A stretch of DNA of 64,000 nucleotides from a candidate division TM6 bacterium GW2011_GWF2_37_49 (lineage in GTDB: Bacteria; Babelota; Babeliae; Babelales; RVW-14): positions 1 to 64,000 of the forward strand of contig LBTE01000007.1 in assembly GCA_000989955.1 (NCBI GenBank), read 5' to 3'. Below are positions 26,512 to 34,503 of the stretch, piece by piece; the first letter of the stretch is position 1, and the number at the start of each line of letters is the position of its first letter. The notes under the pieces are model-generated. The model worked only from the letters and a program-made list of their open reading frames with translations. It had not been told where the DNA came from and searched no databases. A program made the position numbers and the translations under genes.

Positions 26512-27873
26512 CTACGTTAATTTTAGAAATAGAAAGTAGGTTGCAAAAGATATTATAAAAAAAATGAGGAGCTCTTTTTTGGTAGACTTGAGAACTGGAG
26601 CTATTTTCCATGTGATGTATGCATCGGTGGCGATTAAAATAAATGTAACTAATTTTATTGCTATTATACTTGCAAGTGCCATTGGTATTGATGTTTGCGT
26701 TGGTTTGATAACGAAAATATAAAATAAAACAAATTCAATGAACTTGAAGCCTAAAAAGCGTGCAGATGCTTCTTCTACGATGTAAAACTGTTCATAGAGT
26801 ATAAAGAAAAATTCTGAAAATGTGATAGTTAGGAATAGGCCGATTAATGCAAGAACATTTTGTGTTAGGTTAAGGCTTTTACTCATTTTTAAAAGCAGTT
26901 GAAAGTTGATGGCACAAAATATTATTGGTGGTGCAATGAATAGTGTTAGTTTTTGACAGAGAAGTTGAAACGCAGCTTTTTTTTCATGCTGTGGTGCATC
27001 TTTAAGGTTGGCTAGCAGTGCTGCTCCTGGATAATTCATGGTGCTGCGAAATATTGCAAGCATTGAGTTGCTGAGAGAGCCAGCAAAGAAAAAAATTCCA
27101 GCTTGTTGCAGTCCAAATTTTGCTATAAAAAATGGGGTTAAAAAATTGCTGTTGAATAATTCACGACTAAGTCGAAGGATGCTGTTGATCAGTCTTGTTT
27201 TGATGATTCTATTTCTAATTTTGGCAAAAGGATAAGATAAAGATTTTTTTAGCGGAAGATAAATTTGTTTGATGATAATGATGGTTAAAAAAATAAGACT
27301 GAATAATGAGTCAGCTAAAAGCGGTAAAAGTAATGATGTGATAGTAGGCTTGCTATGAAAAATGATGATTGGGACCCATATTCCAAGAAGATAGATAGTA
27401 AAGCTGGTTAGCTCTATTGCGACAGTAATTCTGCTTTTAAATGTTGTATGTAGTACCAGCCTAGCGAAAGATCTTAGGGTTTCTGTGATGATGATTAATG
27501 ATACCAAAATAAAGAGGTTTAGGCTTAAGTTGATGTGTAGGAATTTCGATGTAAACATCGGTAAGCAGCACAAGGCAATAATTTGGACGGGAATGTGTAG
27601 TAGTAAGTAGTATTTTAAAATAATGTCTTTGAATGCTTGTCTGCTATCAGTCGCTTCTTTGATAAACGGGGCGATGGAATTTGTTAGCCCAATGTCTGTT
27701 ATTCGGACTATCATGAAGATAGATGATATAAACCCTCCAAGCATGCCGTAAAGAGCTGATTGTAAAATATTTAGAAGTAAAAAATTATGTAAACTTTTAA
27801 ATATTTCGTAAAAAAGGCTTCCAGTCAGCGTCCAGCGAAAATTTTGATTAAATTTTTGATTTGATTTATTCAT
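26512..27873 (-). CDS. Polytopic membrane protein, oligosaccharide flippase-like, copy B
   Basis: 453 aa with about 12-14 hydrophobic helices. The start 'NQNFRWTLTGSLFYEIFKSLHNFLLLNILQSALYG' and the overall layout resemble Wzx/MOP-superfamily polysaccharide flippases, which move lipid-linked sugars across the inner membrane. Identity to the adjacent gene is evident along the length ('ILRLSREXFXXXFLTPFFXXXFGLXXAGIFXF', 'LYEQXYXXEE..FLGFK.FEFXLF'). The gene begins 1 base after the stop of the upstream paralogue, so they are one operon. Without glycosyltransferases next to it the substrate is unknown; another MOP member is possible. Confidence 0.6.
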   Translation of the reverse strand: MNKSNQKFNQNFRWTLTGSLFYEIFKSLHNFLLLNILQSALYGMLGGFISSIFMIVRITDIGLTNSIAPFIKEATDSRQAFKDIILKYYLLLHIPVQIIALCCLPMFTSKFLHINLSLNLFILVSLIIITETLRSFARLVLHTTFKSRITVAIELTSFTIYLLGIWVPIIIFHSKPTITSLLLPLLADSLFSLIFLTIIIIKQIYLPLKKSLSYPFAKIRNRIIKTRLINSILRLSRELFNSNFLTPFFIAKFGLQQAGIFFFAGSLSNSMLAIFRSTMNYPGAALLANLKDAPQHEKKAAFQLLCQKLTLFIAPPIIFCAINFQLLLKMSKSLNLTQNVLALIGLFLTITFSEFFFILYEQFYIVEEASARFLGFKFIEFVLFYIFVIKPTQTSIPMALASIIAIKLVTFILIATDAYITWKIAPVLKSTKKELLIFFIISFATYFLFLKLT

Positions 27874-27874
27874 T

Positions 27875-29254
27875 TTATAAAGCCAGAGATAAAAATAACG
27901 AAATTACTACATAAATAGTTATTTGCCGTATGCTAGCATTAAATTTAGGTGTTACTTTCCAAATTTTAAAAGCATTTAATGATATTAGCATAAAACACAA
28001 AGTCTTTATAAGGATAATTCCAACTAAAAAAATTGAGATTGGTGTTTGTGCAGAGGTGAATTTGATTAAGGCTATGAAAAGTAAAAATTCAAATATCTTA
28101 AATCCTAAAAAATTTTCTGTTTTTTCTTCAGCTACATAAAGCTGCTCATAAAGCGACATGGTAAAGTCAATAATTAGAATAAATAAAAAAAGTAGTGGCA
28201 AAATGAGGGCTATTTTGCTTATATCCTTTACTCGTGCAAGCTTTAGTAGTTTATTTAAATTAATAAGCAAAAATATAGTTATTGGAATGATGATGCGAGA
28301 CATTTTGTGGCATAATATAGAAAATGCAAGTTGTTTATCGCTGCTACTTTCATTTTTAAGTGTTGCAAACAAGGCGTTTCCCATATACCCAACCGAAACT
28401 TTAAATATTGATTGTATCGAGTGTGCGATGACAGAGGAAAAGTAAAAGATTCCTGCGTATTCTAGGCCAAATCTGAATGCAAAGAATGGGGTCAAAAAGT
28501 GTGTTGAGAAGAATTCTCGGCTAAGCCGTAAAATATAGTTTAAGGCCTTTGTTTTAAACATTCTGGTAGAGATGTTTGAAGGGACGCTTTGGTGTTTGCT
28601 CGGCAATTTGCGGTAAAATTGTATTAAAAATATAGTCAAGATAATTACAGAGGCTGTGGATTCTATAAGATGTGGCATCAGCACTGATTTGAACGATAGA
28701 GGCATCTTAAGTATTAAATACGGTGTCCAGACTGATAGCACGAATCCTAGATAAGTAGAGACCTCAAGGCATGCTACAGCTTTGGTTTGCAATGCGGTGT
28801 ACATAAAAAGCCTGAGAAATGAACGAACAGTTTCAATGATGACTATCAATGCGATTAAACAAAGCATATTCCATGAAATTGCTTGTGGAATATTGGTTTG
28901 ACGTAGTAAAAATGTTGTTGCAAGTACAATAAAAAAAGTTAATGGAAGATGTGGTAGTAAATAGTGATTAAAAATTAAATTCTTAAAATTTTGCTTACTT
29001 TGAACAATTAAACCAAAAAAAGGTAATAATGAGGTGCTTGCGCCAAGATCGGCAAGTTTTGTCAAAAAATAAGTAAAAGCCAAGCAGCTGGAAATGATTC
29101 CATAGTCTTGCGGAATCATTAGTTTTACCAGAAAAAAATTATGCAAAGTTTTGGTAATTTCATAAATCAGGCTTCCAATAAAAGCCCATCGAAAGCTTTT
29201 GTGATATTTAGCTTGAAATTCATTTGATAATTTTGATACAACAGCTTCATTCAT
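27875..29254 (-). CDS. Polytopic membrane protein, oligosaccharide flippase-like, copy A
   Basis: 459 aa, first gene of the tandem pair. It starts 'NEFQAKYHKSFRWAFIGSLIYEITKTLHNFFLVKLMIPQDYGIISSC', the typical N-terminal helix pair of MOP flippases in which the loop after helix 1 carries 'P.DYG'. About 12-14 membrane segments. It and its neighbour clearly arose by tandem duplication; MOP transporters act as single chains, so the pair may have different substrates or work together. Upstream gap 29255-29675 is shared with the divergent carD gene. Confidence 0.65.
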   Translation of the reverse strand: MNEAVVSKLSNEFQAKYHKSFRWAFIGSLIYEITKTLHNFFLVKLMIPQDYGIISSCLAFTYFLTKLADLGASTSLLPFFGLIVQSKQNFKNLIFNHYLLPHLPLTFFIVLATTFLLRQTNIPQAISWNMLCLIALIVIIETVRSFLRLFMYTALQTKAVACLEVSTYLGFVLSVWTPYLILKMPLSFKSVLMPHLIESTASVIILTIFLIQFYRKLPSKHQSVPSNISTRMFKTKALNYILRLSREFFSTHFLTPFFAFRFGLEYAGIFYFSSVIAHSIQSIFKVSVGYMGNALFATLKNESSSDKQLAFSILCHKMSRIIIPITIFLLINLNKLLKLARVKDISKIALILPLLFLFILIIDFTMSLYEQLYVAEEKTENFLGFKIFEFLLFIALIKFTSAQTPISIFLVGIILIKTLCFMLISLNAFKIWKVTPKFNASIRQITIYVVISLFLSLAL

Positions 29255-29342
29255 AAAAATACCTCATTTTTAGCTCTTCACTATACCATAGATTTGTGCA
29301 TGAAATTAGACTTTTTTTAACTAAAAAATTAAAAACTTAAAA

Positions 29343-29376
29343 TTGAGGCCATGTTTTTAGTAAGTTATTAATAGAT
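29343..29376 (+). repeat. Right flank of the flippase pair: two-block direct repeat
   Basis: TTGAGGCCATGT (29343-29354) and TATTAATAGAT (29366-29376) match the pair at 26160-26226. Confidence 0.4.
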
Positions 29377-29401
29377 AGAGGGGTTGTGAGGGGGAAAGGT
29401 T

Positions 29402-29440
29402 AAAGGACCAAACAGGCGCTTAACACTTGCTTGGTCCTTT
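29402..29440. terminator. Hairpin between divergent genes, terminator-like
   Basis: AAAGGACCAA pairs perfectly with TTGGTCCTTT across a 19-base loop, followed by ATAATTTT. Because both neighbours read away from it, it ends neither known gene; it may close a short unannotated transcript from the G-rich stretch 29378-29400, or act as a barrier. Confidence 0.5.
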
Positions 29441-29536
29441 ATAATTTTCATAGTTGAAATTTTCTCCATGTATTTTTGCGTATTATTTATTGTTTGAGAA
29501 TTATTAATTGTATGCAATCATTTACCATAGGGCCGC

Positions 29537-29566
29537 TTGTGTGAATGGTCATTTTTCTGTTATAAT
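29537..29566 (+). promoter_or_regulatory. Promoter of carD-miaA
   Basis: TTGTGT (29537-29542), 18-base spacer, perfect TATAAT (29561-29566). A leader hairpin ACCAAAA/TTTTGGT follows within ~30 bases, and the ATG of the carD-like gene is 110 bases downstream. Confidence 0.6.
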
Positions 29567-29675
29567 ACGTATACCAAAAAATTATTTTGGTGATGGGATT
29601 TTAAAATAGCCTAAACGAAAGGGCTGCTGTGGGAAATATACCAAGTATCATACCGTCGTTTGCGCAAGGAATCTT

Positions 29676-30230
29676 ATGTTTCAAATAAATGATAAAGTTA
29701 TTTATCCTGGACACGGGGTTGCAAATATTGAAAGCGTTACTGAAAAAAATGTTGCAGGAACGACTGTAAAATTTTTGAAGCTTAGCTTTTTGTTTAAGGA
29801 TATGACCATTTTGGTTCCACTTTATAATGAAACTTTAATTGGATTGCGATATCCAAGTTCATCGGATGTTCTTAAAGAGGCCTTGGACGAGCTTTGTAAA
29901 AAGCCTGACAAAAAACTTGAAAGCATCGATTTTACACCAAGCGGTTGGAATAGGCGTAATAAAGAGTATCAAATGAGAATCTTGAGCGGTAAGCTAATTG
30001 AGATAGCTAAGATATACAGAGATTTGATGTATATCTCTTTACAAAAAGATTTGTCGTTTGGAGAGCGAACTTTGCTACAAAATATTGAAGATTTGCTTGC
30101 CCAGGAACTCCAGGTTGTAAAAAATACGACCCGTGAAAGTGTTATAGAGGATATAAGATCGCCATTCAAGCATATAACAGAGATTACGCAGATGTCTTTA
30201 TTTACTCCCGGTAAAGTAGCTCAAGTCTAG
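29676..30230 (+). CDS. CarD/CdnL-family transcription regulator
   Basis: 184 aa. The N-terminal RNA polymerase-interacting Tudor-like domain begins FQINDKVIYPGHGVANIESV, the family signature, and continues with 'FLKLSFLFKDMTILVPL', followed by a helical DNA-binding domain ('ILSGKLIEIAKIYRDLMYISLQKDLSFGERTLLQNIEDLLAQEL'). CarD proteins bind the RNA polymerase beta lobe and stabilise open complexes, mainly at stable-RNA and housekeeping promoters. RBS AAGGAA precedes the ATG. miaA starts 6 bases after its stop, so they are an operon. Confidence 0.92.
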   Translation: MFQINDKVIYPGHGVANIESVTEKNVAGTTVKFLKLSFLFKDMTILVPLYNETLIGLRYPSSSDVLKEALDELCKKPDKKLESIDFTPSGWNRRNKEYQMRILSGKLIEIAKIYRDLMYISLQKDLSFGERTLLQNIEDLLAQELQVVKNTTRESVIEDIRSPFKHITEITQMSLFTPGKVAQV

Positions 30231-30235
30231 GCACT

Positions 30236-31189
30236 ATGGCGGTAAATACAGCTCTTATTATCACAGGTCCAACGGCCTCAGGCAAAACTCAGCTATCTGA
30301 GTGGATACAGCCAGCTCTTTGTGGTGAAATAATTAATGCAGATATGGGCCAGTTCTACAAGCCGTTGTCGATAGGTACAGCAAAACCTAATCTTAATTTA
30401 TTAAAATATAATCATCATTTATTCGATCTAATTGATATACCGCAAGATTTAAGTGTGGCTAAGTATCGTCAGCTTGTTTACGATAAAGTAAATTTAATTT
30501 GCTCCAACGGCAAAACACCAATTATTGTTGGTGGATCACTTTTTTATATTAAATCTTTATTTTTTCCACCAGCTTTATTAAATTTTGGTGAAAATCCTGC
30601 TCCAGAAATTGATTTGAATAAATTATCAGAACTAGAATTGTGGGAGCTGTTGAAAAGCATTGATCCAGTTCGAGCCAAACAAATTCATCAAAATGATTTA
30701 TACCGTATTCGCCGTGCCCTTGATATTTGGATACAGACTGGGCAAAAACCATCTATTTATAAACCGATCTATTCACCTATCTTTAATGCTATGATTATTT
30801 ATGTGTGTCCTCCGACGGATATATTAAATCAGAGAATAAAGCAAAGAACCGAACAGATGGTTCATTGCGGTTGGATAGATGAAGCCAAAGCTTTGATGGG
30901 TACGGATTGGCAAGAGTTTGTAGAATTTAAAGGCTTTATAGGCTATTCCGAAATATTCGAATACTTAAAAAATAATAAAGAGGCTAGTTTTTTGCCTGAT
31001 CTGATAAATAAAATTCAAATTAAAACAATGCAGTACGCCAAGCGTCAACGAACTTTTTGGCGTAGCTTTGCTAATCAAATTGATCAAAAATTAGATAAAA
31101 AATGTAATTTTATAAAAATACTAGAAATTTTTGTTTGTGATGATGATGCGCTTTATCGCATCATCAATGAATTTAGTAATATGAAATAA
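30236..31189 (+). CDS. miaA: tRNA dimethylallyltransferase
   Basis: 317 aa. MiaA adds a dimethylallyl group to N6 of A37 in tRNAs reading UNN codons. Seen here: P-loop GPTASGKT (11-18), 'INADMGQFYKPLSIGTAKP' (usual text is DS-x-Q-x-Y; the Ser of DS is Met-Gly here), 'HHLFDLIDIPQDLSVAKY', 'PIIVGGSLFYIKSL' and the C-terminal 'QYAKRQRTFWRSF'. These positions fit well apart from the changed DSxQ motif, which often holds the conserved catalytic Asp; that Asp is kept (AD). Second gene of the carD operon. Confidence 0.93.
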   Translation: MAVNTALIITGPTASGKTQLSEWIQPALCGEIINADMGQFYKPLSIGTAKPNLNLLKYNHHLFDLIDIPQDLSVAKYRQLVYDKVNLICSNGKTPIIVGGSLFYIKSLFFPPALLNFGENPAPEIDLNKLSELELWELLKSIDPVRAKQIHQNDLYRIRRALDIWIQTGQKPSIYKPIYSPIFNAMIIYVCPPTDILNQRIKQRTEQMVHCGWIDEAKALMGTDWQEFVEFKGFIGYSEIFEYLKNNKEASFLPDLINKIQIKTMQYAKRQRTFWRSFANQIDQKLDKKCNFIKILEIFVCDDDALYRIINEFSNMK

Positions 31190-31357
31190 CCTCAAGCTTT
31201 GAGGTGTAAAATTTTTCTGCGCGAATATTCTTTCAAATTTGACCGCTACTCATCGAATGTGAATATTTGATGTTTTATTCACGGAATGTGTAAAACGATT
31301 AACAGCATGCAATTTATTGAACATTATTTATCATTCGATAAATTCACGATTTTCAAA

Positions 31358-31523
31358 GATGTAAGTTTTTGCAATTTTATAAAAATTTATTCTGTATACA
31401 GCTCCAGATCGATACTTGCAGGTCGAATCTAAAAAATTGTCAATTGTTTGGCAGGCACCACCTGGTCGTAGGTTTTGATGAGTGTGGTTGATGTATAGCT
31501 CTAAAAATCAGTTAGTTAACGCA
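31358..31523 (+). repeat. Dispersed ~160-bp intergenic repeat, copy 6
   Basis: GATGTAAGTTTTTGCAATT at the left, ACTTGCAGGTCGAATCTAAA then TTGTCAATTGTTTGGCAGG in the core, GTTGATGTATAGCTCTAAAA at the right. The gap 31190-31622 has in addition a weak hairpin ACCTCAA/TTGAGGT right after miaA and AT-rich sequence before the ankyrin gene. Confidence 0.82.
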
Positions 31524-31622
31524 ATGGTTTTGTTTTTTTTAATTTGCTTGCAACTTTAAATTGTAATTTTTATAATTTTTAATGTAGTGCCTGAATGAAG
31601 TACTAACAAAATCGAAAAAATT

Positions 31623-32699
31623 ATGAAAAAAATTGGATTATTCTTTATACCGTTGTTAGTTGTAAATGTTGTTGCAATGAATATTGACAATCAAGTTTTT
31701 TTTGATTCCATCGCCATAGGTGATATTCAAAAAGTAAAAACATTATTAGAACAAGGTTTTCCAGTTGATGTGATTTTTCAAACCGACAAAACTCCGTTAA
31801 TTTGGGCTATATCGAATATGCGTGGTGATATTGTATCGTTGCTCTTGGATAAAAAGGCCGATGTTAATAAGGCTAACGATGATGGTATAACTCCATTGAT
31901 TTCAGCCATTAATTCAAATGAACAAATTTTAGATAAGCTTTTAAACGCAGGATCTAATGTTAATAAAGCTGACAATGAAGGGCAAACTCCTTTAATTCAT
32001 GCTGTTATTTCTGATAAAAAAAACGCAATTAAGTCTATTTTGAAAAAAGGTGCAGATATTAACCAAGCTAACAACAACGGCAAAACTCCATTGTATTTGG
32101 CAGCTGAGAAGGGATACGTTGATTTAGTTCAGTTGCTTTTGGATAATAACGCTGATTTTAATAAAGCTGAACAATACGGAGAAGCCCCTTTAATTGCGGC
32201 TATTTGCAGTAATAAAAAAGAAAATACACGCATAGCTGAGCTGCTTTTGAAGGCTGGCGCTGATGTTAATAAAACTAACAACTACGGAAAAACACCATTG
32301 TATTTTGCGGCTGATAGCGGATATGAAGATATTGTAACATTGCTTTTGGCTCGCAATGCTGATGTAAACATGGGAACGATGACCCCGTTATATGTGGCTG
32401 CGCAAAATGGACATAAAGATGTGGTGAAATTACTTTTAAAGTCAAATGGCATTGATGTTAGCAAGGGTATTGCGGAAGAAGGCTTCAGCGAAACTCCTTT
32501 GCAAATTGCTACTCAAAATGGACATAAAGAAATTATTGCGCTGCTTGAAGCTGCTTCCAAAAAGTCAATCCAACCGCACGATGACCTACTTCATCAAAAA
32601 CTTGGCGACTTAAAAAAGAGCGTAAATCTGGTAAAAGATTCAATCAAAAAAGTTCAAGAAAAGCTGGTAATTTTAAAAAATGTTTTGGAAAAGGCGTAG
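31623..32699 (+). CDS. Exported ankyrin-repeat protein 1
   Basis: 358 aa. Signal peptide MKKIGLFFIPLLVVNVVAMN, then about eight ankyrin repeats of ~33 residues ('GKTPLYLAAEKGYVDLVQLLLDNNADFNKA' is a typical unit) from ~30 to 300. The chain ends with a helical, probably coiled-coil tail 'LGDLKKSVNLVKDSIKKVQEKL'. Ankyrin proteins bind other proteins; in host-associated bacteria many are effectors. The last ~56 residues are almost identical to the tail of the next gene, and the 5' end is also duplicated there, so the pair arose by tandem duplication. Confidence 0.85.
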   Translation: MKKIGLFFIPLLVVNVVAMNIDNQVFFDSIAIGDIQKVKTLLEQGFPVDVIFQTDKTPLIWAISNMRGDIVSLLLDKKADVNKANDDGITPLISAINSNEQILDKLLNAGSNVNKADNEGQTPLIHAVISDKKNAIKSILKKGADINQANNNGKTPLYLAAEKGYVDLVQLLLDNNADFNKAEQYGEAPLIAAICSNKKENTRIAELLLKAGADVNKTNNYGKTPLYFAADSGYEDIVTLLLARNADVNMGTMTPLYVAAQNGHKDVVKLLLKSNGIDVSKGIAEEGFSETPLQIATQNGHKEIIALLEAASKKSIQPHDDLLHQKLGDLKKSVNLVKDSIKKVQEKLVILKNVLEKA

Positions 32700-32757
32700 T
32701 CAAAACAGCGATTCGGTCATAGATATAAATGTTATTCTATTTTTGAAAGTTTGAGAT

Positions 32758-32814
32758 ATGAAAAAAATTGGATTATTGTTAATACCGTTGTTAGTTGTAA
32801 ATGTTCTAAATTAA
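32758..32814 (+). pseudogene. Signal-peptide remnant before ankyrin gene 2
   Basis: ATG-to-TAA frame of 18 codons encoding MKKIGLLLIPLLVVNVLN, matching the signal peptide of the upstream ankyrin gene at both DNA and protein level. It ends before the next ankyrin ORF and is in another frame. I read it as the detached 5' end of the duplicated gene after a deletion or frameshift. A leader-peptide role is the alternative. Confidence 0.7.
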
Positions 32815-32839
32815 AACTGCAAACGAATTAATTGAGGAT

Positions 32840-34210
32840 ATGTCTAATCAATCAATTATTAGTCGCGAAGTGGTAGAAAATTTTTTAAAACAAGGAGGCG
32901 GAGTTGATGCCGGTATTAAGAGCAAAACACTTTTGACTGAAGCTGTTCGGTGTTGGCGTTTAGATATTGTAAAATTACTTTTAGAGTACAAGGCTAATCC
33001 TAATTTAGCCGATGAGTATGGCAATTTACCATTGTATTTGGCTATTTCGCGTGGTAATGTTACTATCATAAAGCTACTTTTGGAAGCTGGAGCTAATCCT
33101 AATCAAACCGATAACTTCAGCTATCTCCCATTGACTTCGGCTGTTATTAATAAAGATAAAGATCTGGTAATTCTACTTTTGAAGCATGGAGCTAATCATA
33201 ATCAAATCGATAAAAAAGCAGGGATGACGCCTGCAGCACTGTGTTTAAGTGACGAGATTAAAGCTTTGCTGGATAAACCGCAAGAAAAAAAGGAAGAGCC
33301 TCTCCCGCCAAAAACTGAAGATCCTAAAATTGTGGCAGTGGAACCAGTCACAATTCAGCAATTATTTAGTGCCATTGATGAAGGTGATATTGAGAATGTA
33401 AAAAAAATTTTAGCTCAACTAGGCATTAATGTGAAGAAAGCCAACAATGATGGCTATACACCATTGTATTTGGCAGTTACCAATGACAAAAAAGATATCG
33501 CCAAGCTGCTTTTGGATGCTGGTGCCGACGTTAACCAAGTTGATACACGCGGCAATTACTTGCTGGCTGATGCTATATTACTTGATAAAGTCGATATGGT
33601 TAAGTTATTGTTGGAACATGGCGCGAAATGTGACAGCAATGATTTTGGCACACCTCTGCACAAAGCGATATATAAAAATATTGAAATAGTAAAGCTGATT
33701 TTAGGAAAAGTTGATGTTAACGCTGTTGATAATGACGGCAATTCCGCATTATTTAACGCTATGGGCAATAAGGGCTTAGAGGTGGCAGAGCTGCTTATAA
33801 AAAATGGTGCCGATGTTAACCAAGCTAACAATCAAGGCGAAACACCATTGCACAAAGCAGTACTCGAGCGTCGTAAAGATGAAGTAGAGCTGCTTATAAA
33901 GAGTGGCGCCGATGTTAATAAAGCTGATAAGAATAACAATAGCCCTTTAACGTTGGCAATTAATCTAAGGTTAAGCAGCGATAGCGTTACATCAGTATTA
34001 ACTAAAGATGATATTGATGCACGCTATAAAAATTTTAGCGAAATTATTGCGCTGCTTGAAGCCGCTTCCAAAAAGTCAATCCAACCGCACGATGACCTAC
34101 TTCATAAAAAACTTGGCGACTTAAAAAATAGCGTAGATCGGGTAAAAGATTCAATCAAAAAAGTTCAAGAAAAGCTGGTAATTTTAAAAAATGTTTTGGA
34201 AAAGGCGTAG
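32840..34210 (+). CDS. Ankyrin-repeat protein 2, lacking a signal peptide
   Basis: 456 aa. Two blocks of ankyrin repeats (residues ~15-140 and ~180-390) are separated by a charged, proline-containing linker ('KPQEKKEEPLPPKTEDPK'). The second block starts 'TIQQLFSAIDEGDIENVKKIL', like the N-terminus of mature ankyrin protein 1, so this protein looks like extra repeats joined to a full copy. The tail from 'EIIALLEAASKKSIQPHDDLL' repeats that of gene 1. The ATG follows GAGG closely. As read it has no signal peptide; the lost one lies just upstream at 32758. Confidence 0.85.
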   Translation: MSNQSIISREVVENFLKQGGGVDAGIKSKTLLTEAVRCWRLDIVKLLLEYKANPNLADEYGNLPLYLAISRGNVTIIKLLLEAGANPNQTDNFSYLPLTSAVINKDKDLVILLLKHGANHNQIDKKAGMTPAALCLSDEIKALLDKPQEKKEEPLPPKTEDPKIVAVEPVTIQQLFSAIDEGDIENVKKILAQLGINVKKANNDGYTPLYLAVTNDKKDIAKLLLDAGADVNQVDTRGNYLLADAILLDKVDMVKLLLEHGAKCDSNDFGTPLHKAIYKNIEIVKLILGKVDVNAVDNDGNSALFNAMGNKGLEVAELLIKNGADVNQANNQGETPLHKAVLERRKDEVELLIKSGADVNKADKNNNSPLTLAINLRLSSDSVTSVLTKDDIDARYKNFSEIIALLEAASKKSIQPHDDLLHKKLGDLKNSVDRVKDSIKKVQEKLVILKNVLEKA

Positions 34211-34225
34211 TCAAAACAACGATTC

Positions 34226-34385
34226 GATGCCACTTTTTGCAGTTTTGGAAAAACTTATTCGAAAGTCAGCATCTAGTCTTTTCTGGTAGGCCGCATTTAA
34301 AAAATTATCAAAAGTTTGGTAGCACTCATTGATAGCTGTGTTTTAAATACAGCTATCAATGTATAAGCCTAAATATCATGGTTTT
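34226..34385 (+). repeat. Dispersed ~160-bp intergenic repeat, copy 7
   Basis: GATGCCACTTTTTGCAGTTTT at the left (18 of these matching copy 8), core GGTAGGCCGCATTTAAAAAA, right end AATGTATAAGCCTAAATATC. This copy contains a 12-bp perfect hairpin ATTGATAGCTGT/ACAGCTATCAAT in its right half, which no other copy shows as clearly. Confidence 0.85.
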
Positions 34386-34503
34386 GATTTAATATGTCTT
34401 CTGTGTAAATCAATGTTGGAAAAAAGCGCAATCTCTTGTAAACTGAACACGTGTATTTTTTATGGAGAACTTGGAAAATGTTATTAAATTGAAAGGTTTA
34501 TCA

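Noticed and set aside
31140-31170. GATGATGCG/CGCATCATC hairpin
   Set aside because: Within the last codons of miaA and without a T-run; may be weak but cannot be called a terminator.
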